Origin: CBCXVS01 sp965178525
Lineage (GTDB): Bacteria; Tectomicrobia; Entotheonellia; Entotheonellales; Entotheonellaceae
Direction of reading: 5' to 3'
Length of the DNA stretch: 8,627 nt
Assembly: GCA_965178525.1 (NCBI GenBank)
Contig: CBCXVS010000305.1
Span: forward strand, 1-8,627
Of this stretch, positions 6,375 through 8,627 are shown piece by piece (position 1 is the stretch's first letter; the number at the start of each line of letters is the position of its first letter). The notes beneath the pieces are model-generated. The model had not been told where the DNA came from, ran no database searches, and saw nothing but the letters and a program-made list of their open reading frames with translations. Both the position numbers and the translations under genes were made by a program.

Positions 6375-6653
6375 TTAGTTGCAGCGAGGCCATTCCGGGG
6401 GAGCTGCGACATCTGTGATCGAAGGCGCCTGTAGACCCATCTGCGCCAGTTGCACCGACGCAAATTGCATCCAATCCGTCCCATAATCATCCTTCACCGC
6501 ACGCCACAAGGCGCTACCGACCAAGCCCTTGGCTTTGAGATGATGCAGAAGCGGATACCACGCCGTGAAATACATCAAGCGCTGAATGATCGTCAAGGCG
6601 CCTGGATTACCATCCATGACATCCATAACAAGTTGTTGCTTTTCGTTGTTCAC
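6375..6653 (-). CDS. Small hypothetical protein (92 aa)
   Basis: I do not recognise this with confidence. The protein is MNNEKQQLVMDVMDGNPGALTI at the start, then a probably helical, aromatic-rich middle (IQRLMYFTAWYPLLHHLKAKGL), then VGSALWRAVKDDYGTDWMQFASVQLAQM and a Pro-rich tail ending in C-N. No signal peptide, membrane span or catalytic motif is evident. The N-P-G-A-L, helix, G-[LI]-x-G-x-x-[LI]-W-x-x-[FV]-K-D-x-x-G pattern is reminiscent of small phage or island-borne proteins I have seen, but I cannot name the family. The GTG start at 6653 is supported by AGGAGA (6661-6666) seven bases upstream. The gene stands alone, with a heptamer array and REP-like hairpin downstream. Confidence 0.7.
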   Translation of the reverse strand: MNNEKQQLVMDVMDGNPGALTIIQRLMYFTAWYPLLHHLKAKGLVGSALWRAVKDDYGTDWMQFASVQLAQMGLQAPSITDVAAPPEWPRCN

Positions 6654-6875
6654 TAGGTTCTCTCCTGTATGAAAACCCTAGGCTAGGCATAGTTGCTGCC
6701 CGATGTTGCCATTGCTCCACAAGCGGCGCCTTCTATAAGATGGTATGATGCAACCATCCAGGTGGCACTGTGCAATAAGCACCAGAGATGAGCAAAATAT
6801 ATGCCAGCATGGGATTCGATTATGGTTCGAGGTACATATCGGAAGTATTTCTCGGCATCGTACACACGCGTCCAG

Positions 6876-7040
6876 GGTTAGAGCAGGCATTGCGACTCGT
6901 ATTCATATGACACGGTGTCAGCATTCCTGACACCGTGTCACATTCGTATGGCCGCAGAGCCGTCTCATGCCTGTCTCAAGAAACATGCGATGTGTATCGC
7001 CGATGTCTCACGGCCTCAGACACACGCCCCTGCTCTAACC
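6876..7040. repeat. 12-bp inverted repeat bracketing about 140 bp
   Basis: GGTTAGAGCAGG (6876-6887) and its exact reverse complement (7029-7040) bracket a segment that contains the 6908-6940 double palindrome. A short CACACGC occurs just outside the left arm and adjoining the right arm in direct orientation. No transposase or clear target duplication is seen, so a small non-autonomous element is only a possibility. Confidence 0.5.
6908..6940. repeat. Double palindrome hairpin TGACACGGTGTCA / TGACACCGTGTCA
   Basis: Perfect 13-base arms (6908-6920 and 6928-6940) with a 7-base loop GCATTCC. Each arm is itself a TGACAC-N-GTGTCA palindrome, so four TGACAC half-sites occur in 33 bases. It can be read as a strong hairpin (REP-type or terminator-like without a T-run) or as tandem binding sites for a dimeric protein. 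It lies over 250 bases upstream of the small gene at 6653. Confidence 0.8.
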
Positions 7041-7249
7041 TATGCGCTTCCAGGCACAGCACCGGATGGCCGGCACCGCATCATAAGGCATTCTCTCGCT
7101 GACGTCTAATGTCCTAAAATGATTGATATATCTTGCCTCCGCGTGAGCTGTTCGCTCCTAACAGTTCGCTTTCAGCTTTGCAACATGCAGGCCCAGCTAA
7201 GCGCTGACAGTTGACCGTATAGGCATCATATTGTCGAGGGTGCCGAGCC

Positions 7250-7296
7250 ATGCGGCCACGTGCGATGGCAACGACAACGCCATGCACGGCCGCCAT
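7250..7296. other. Long bulged GC hairpin
   Basis: The arms pair as ATG (7250-7252) with CAT across a bulged C, CGGCC (7253-7257) with GGCCG (7288-7292), GTGC (7260-7263) with GCAC (7284-7287), and ATGGC (7265-7269) with GCCAT (7279-7283). That is about 17 pairs with three small bulges, closed by a 9-base loop AACGACAAC (7270-7278). Bulges and a non-coding setting suggest a structured RNA or an old repeat. Strand of transcription is unknown. Confidence 0.5.
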
Positions 7297-7445
7297 ATTC
7301 CCTGGCCAGGGGCCCTGCTGCGGACGCGGGGATGCGCCCGTCTACCCCTCCCCTCTTGCTTGGACGAACGGGGGAGTAAGAAGTTGCATCACAACGTGTC
7401 ATGGCGAGATAATGGCCGGTACAGCTGGCTTTGTTCCGTGTAGAG

Positions 7446-7506
7446 GGCGATAGCGCCGTGGCTAACCGGCCAAATGGCTACGGCGGTTTCCCAGGGGAAA
7501 CCGCCG
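7446..7506. other. Cluster of overlapping, mutually exclusive GC hairpins downstream of the RTX gene
   Basis: Hairpin B pairs CGGCGGTTTCC (7481-7491) with GGAAACCGCCG (7496-7506) over a 4-base loop. Hairpin A pairs CGCCGTGGCTA (7454-7464) with TGGCTACGGCG (7475-7485) using two G-U pairs. The right arm of A shares 7481-7485 with the left arm of B, so both cannot form at once. A small GGCG/CGCC hairpin (7446-7457) competes with A in turn. For the RTX gene on the minus strand this is the 3' side, 60 bases past its stop. Termination is possible but no T-run follows. Confidence 0.5.
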
Positions 7507-7565
7507 CCTAGGCCACACGGTGGTCCGGAGGGCGTGGCATCAGGCGTGGTGTCCAAGCAGGACGA

Positions 7566-7994
7566 TTAGGGCACACCCGTGACCGTCTCGCATTGGGCGG
7601 CGGTGTCTGTGCCGCCTTGGCCTCGACAGTCATCCGTGTCAGGGCCGCCAATCATCGTATCGTCGCCATCGCCACCGACCAACAGGTCATCCCCCGCGTT
7701 GCCCCGCAGGCTATCGTTGCCCTCATTGCCGCGGAGTTCATCGTTATCATCGTTGCCGCGCAGGTCGTCATCCCCCTCGCCGCCGCTGAGGAAATCGTCG
7801 CCCGCACCACCCAGCAGGAGATCATTATCGCCGACGCCCCGCAGGGTATCATCGCCGTCGTTACCCTGCAGGGTGTCCTCACCTTCAGCGCCGATGAGTA
7901 GATCATTGCCATCGGCGCCGATCATCAGGTCATTCCCCGCGTTGCCACGGAGTTCATCGTTGCCCTCGGCTCCGCGGAGCTGATCATTGCCCAA
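7566..7994 (-). CDS. C-terminal part of the frameshifted RTX repeat protein
   Basis: This frame encodes about 13 hemolysin-type nonapeptides of the GGxGxDxLx kind (e.g. GNDELRGNA, GDDTLRGVG, GDDFLSGGE, GDDTMIGGP). They are followed by a typical closing segment with two Cys (DTDDCRGQGG...TAAQCETVTG) and a stop. Such repeats form calcium-binding parallel beta rolls outside the cell. The first start codon here (TTG 7994) has no ribosome site and lies inside a repeat. Repeat sequence continues upstream in this frame through GNEGNDLLLGG to about 8028, where the N-terminal frame (7925-8605) takes over. The two are therefore pieces of one gene separated by a one-base deletion or sequencing error, not an independent gene. 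Confidence 0.75.
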   Translation of the reverse strand: MGNDQLRGAEGNDELRGNAGNDLMIGADGNDLLIGAEGEDTLQGNDGDDTLRGVGDNDLLLGGAGDDFLSGGEGDDDLRGNDDNDELRGNEGNDSLRGNAGDDLLVGGDGDDTMIGGPDTDDCRGQGGTDTAAQCETVTGVP

Positions 7995-8605
7995 GCCGCC
8001 GAGAAGGAGATCATTCCCCTCATTGCCGTGAGGACATCGTCGCCCGGCGCGCCCTGCAGGTTGTCATTGTCTAAGCCGCCCTGCAGGTTGTCATTGTCCG
8101 CACCGCCAATCAGGGTGTCATCGCCCTCAGCGCCGACAATCAGGTCGTCGCCCGCGTCCCCACAGATCACATCGTTGCCGCCAAGGCCGTTGATCGTATC
8201 GTTGCCGGCTAAGCCGGCGATGATATCCGCCCCGGCGGTGCCAATGATGTTATCGACGCCAGGGGTGCCCTGGATGGTGGCCAGCATGCCATTACACATC
8301 GCCGTAATCGGAATCTCTACATCCGTCGTCACCTGCACCATCTCGCTAATCCCACCGTCAGCCGTGACGGTAGCCGTATTTGTCACCTCAGTCGTGCCGG
8401 GTGGAAGGGGGTCATTGACCGTCACCTCAAACTCGATGGTGACCGTCTGCCCGGGATTGAGGGTGCCCAGATCGAGCGGGGTCGTCGGAAACTGGGCCCA
8501 GGCAGACGATGCCGCCAGAAGCGGGACCAGGGCCAACCCTGAGATGATCCATAGACCGAAGTTCCTCCCGTGATTCGGCGACAACTTGTTGGAATAAAAA
8601 CTCAA
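7925..8605 (-). CDS. Secreted DUF11-RTX calcium-binding protein, N-terminal part (frameshifted)
   Basis: The N-terminus has a Sec signal peptide: basic start, hydrophobic core LWIISGLALVPLLAASS, cleavage probably after AWA at residue 37. A DUF11-like beta domain follows (about 40-90: LGTLNPGQTVTIEF, VNDPLPPGTTEVTNTATV). From about residue 115 come RTX nonapeptides (GVDNIIGTA, GADIIAGLA, GNDTINGLG and on), up to GAPGDDVL. After that this frame leaves the repeats and gives unrelated sequence to its stop, while the next frame resumes them (7566 onward). Restoring one base near 8028 joins both into about 346 residues with some 23 repeats. The function is probably that of an extracellular calcium-binding or surface protein; no protease, lipase or adhesion domain is seen. 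TTG 8605 is the only start codon before the signal peptide inside the window. No stop precedes it, so the true start may lie beyond the edge. Confidence 0.78.
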   Translation of the reverse strand: MSFYSNKLSPNHGRNFGLWIISGLALVPLLAASSAWAQFPTTPLDLGTLNPGQTVTIEFEVTVNDPLPPGTTEVTNTATVTADGGISEMVQVTTDVEIPITAMCNGMLATIQGTPGVDNIIGTAGADIIAGLAGNDTINGLGGNDVICGDAGDDLIVGAEGDDTLIGGADNDNLQGGLDNDNLQGAPGDDVLTAMRGMISFSAAWAMISSAEPRATMNSVATRGMT

Positions 8606-8625
8606 AAGCCTGAAACGAATTGACC
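8556..8625 (-). repeat. Right copy of the 70-bp terminal inverted repeat (5' end of the RTX gene)
   Basis: This is the reverse complement of 1-70 with one mismatch at 8592. Here the sequence fits its surroundings: on the minus strand it is the region just before the TTG start plus the first 17 codons of the signal-peptide gene, continuing in frame into the membrane-spanning core. It is therefore the probable original copy, and the left one the displaced copy. Only two bases (8626-8627) lie beyond it. Confidence 0.9.
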
Positions 8626-8627
8626 TT

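Larger units (their letters stand above)
6654..7565. other. 912-bp intergenic region without a convincing gene, rich in inverted repeats
   Basis: This lies between the start of the small gene (6653, minus) and the stop of the RTX gene (7566, minus). Short open frames exist on both strands, but none has a ribosome site plus recognisable protein character. The left part (6660-6870) is AT-richer and the right part (7240-7565) very GC-rich. It contains the structures at 6876-7040, 6908-6940, 7250-7296 and 7454-7506 listed separately, and a 12-bp palindrome CCCTGGCCAGGG at 7300-7311. I saw no tRNA or familiar riboswitch. Confidence 0.6.

Noticed and set aside
6683..6865. 60-codon minus-strand frame starting YDAEKYFRYVPRTII
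   Set aside because: It has plausible-looking composition, but a GTG start without a ribosome site, an overlapping alternative frame of similar length and no recognisable family. It could be a gene remnant but is not supported enough to list.
7250..7453. 67-codon Cys-containing plus-strand frame
   Set aside because: It lies over the strong hairpins of this region, lacks a convincing ribosome site, and competes with another frame of equal length.
7446..7530. attC integron site, cobalamin riboswitch or SRP RNA in the GC hairpin cluster
   Set aside because: I compared the core motifs from memory and found none of the conserved boxes in the right order on either strand.
7579..7983. Ser/Pro-rich open frames on the plus strand opposite the RTX repeats
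   Set aside because: They arise as the complement of the repeated GGxGxDxL codons; no ribosome site and no protein character of their own.
1..8627. The whole window as a transposon with 70-bp terminal inverted repeats
   Set aside because: No transposase or integrase is present, the contents are ordinary chromosomal genes, and the right repeat is simply the start of a signal-peptide gene.

Overview
This is an 8.6 kb GC-rich bacterial window with no rRNA, tRNA, CRISPR or transposase that I can see. Gene content (a bacterial Clp1/GlmU-type polynucleotide kinase homologue, a secreted DUF11-plus-RTX protein, a two-domain chromate transporter) and intergenic CATTCCG heptamer arrays fit an environmental bacterium, possibly Nitrospirota. 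That assignment is inference from recall, not from marker genes.

Layout. Positions 1-70 and 8556-8625 are an inverted repeat (69 of 70 identical) at the two ends of the window. The left copy cuts a threonine aldolase gene (minus strand) just before its PLP-binding lysine. The right copy is the natural 5' end of a secreted RTX-protein gene. Next come a divergent FAD amino-acid oxidase-like gene (832-1968) and a Clp1-like P-loop kinase gene (1987-2997), in tandem on the plus strand. A heptamer array separates Clp1 from a convergent small ABM-domain gene (3036-3323, minus). Back-to-back promoters lead from there into a lower-GC pair of small plus-strand genes (3523-3849, 3862-4179). The first resembles a stand-alone polymorphic-toxin (ADP-ribosyltransferase-like) domain; the second is a small acidic helical protein that could be its antitoxin or immunity partner. 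A minus-strand operon of DUF445 membrane protein then chromate transporter (6129 down to 4188) follows, then a REP-like hairpin, a second heptamer array in inverted orientation, and a small hypothetical gene (6375-6653, minus).

Positions 6654-7565 hold no convincing gene but are rich in inverted repeats: a 13-bp-arm double palindrome, a long bulged hairpin and a set of mutually exclusive GC hairpins. The last gene (7566-8605, minus) is a secreted calcium-binding RTX repeat protein broken by a one-base frameshift near 8028.

Functional links. Threonine aldolase makes glycine, and the divergent DAO-family enzyme could oxidise glycine or another amino acid, so the two may form a small amino-acid catabolic unit. 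DUF445 and ChrA are probably co-transcribed. The two-gene cassette at 3523-4179 is the best candidate for an undescribed system.
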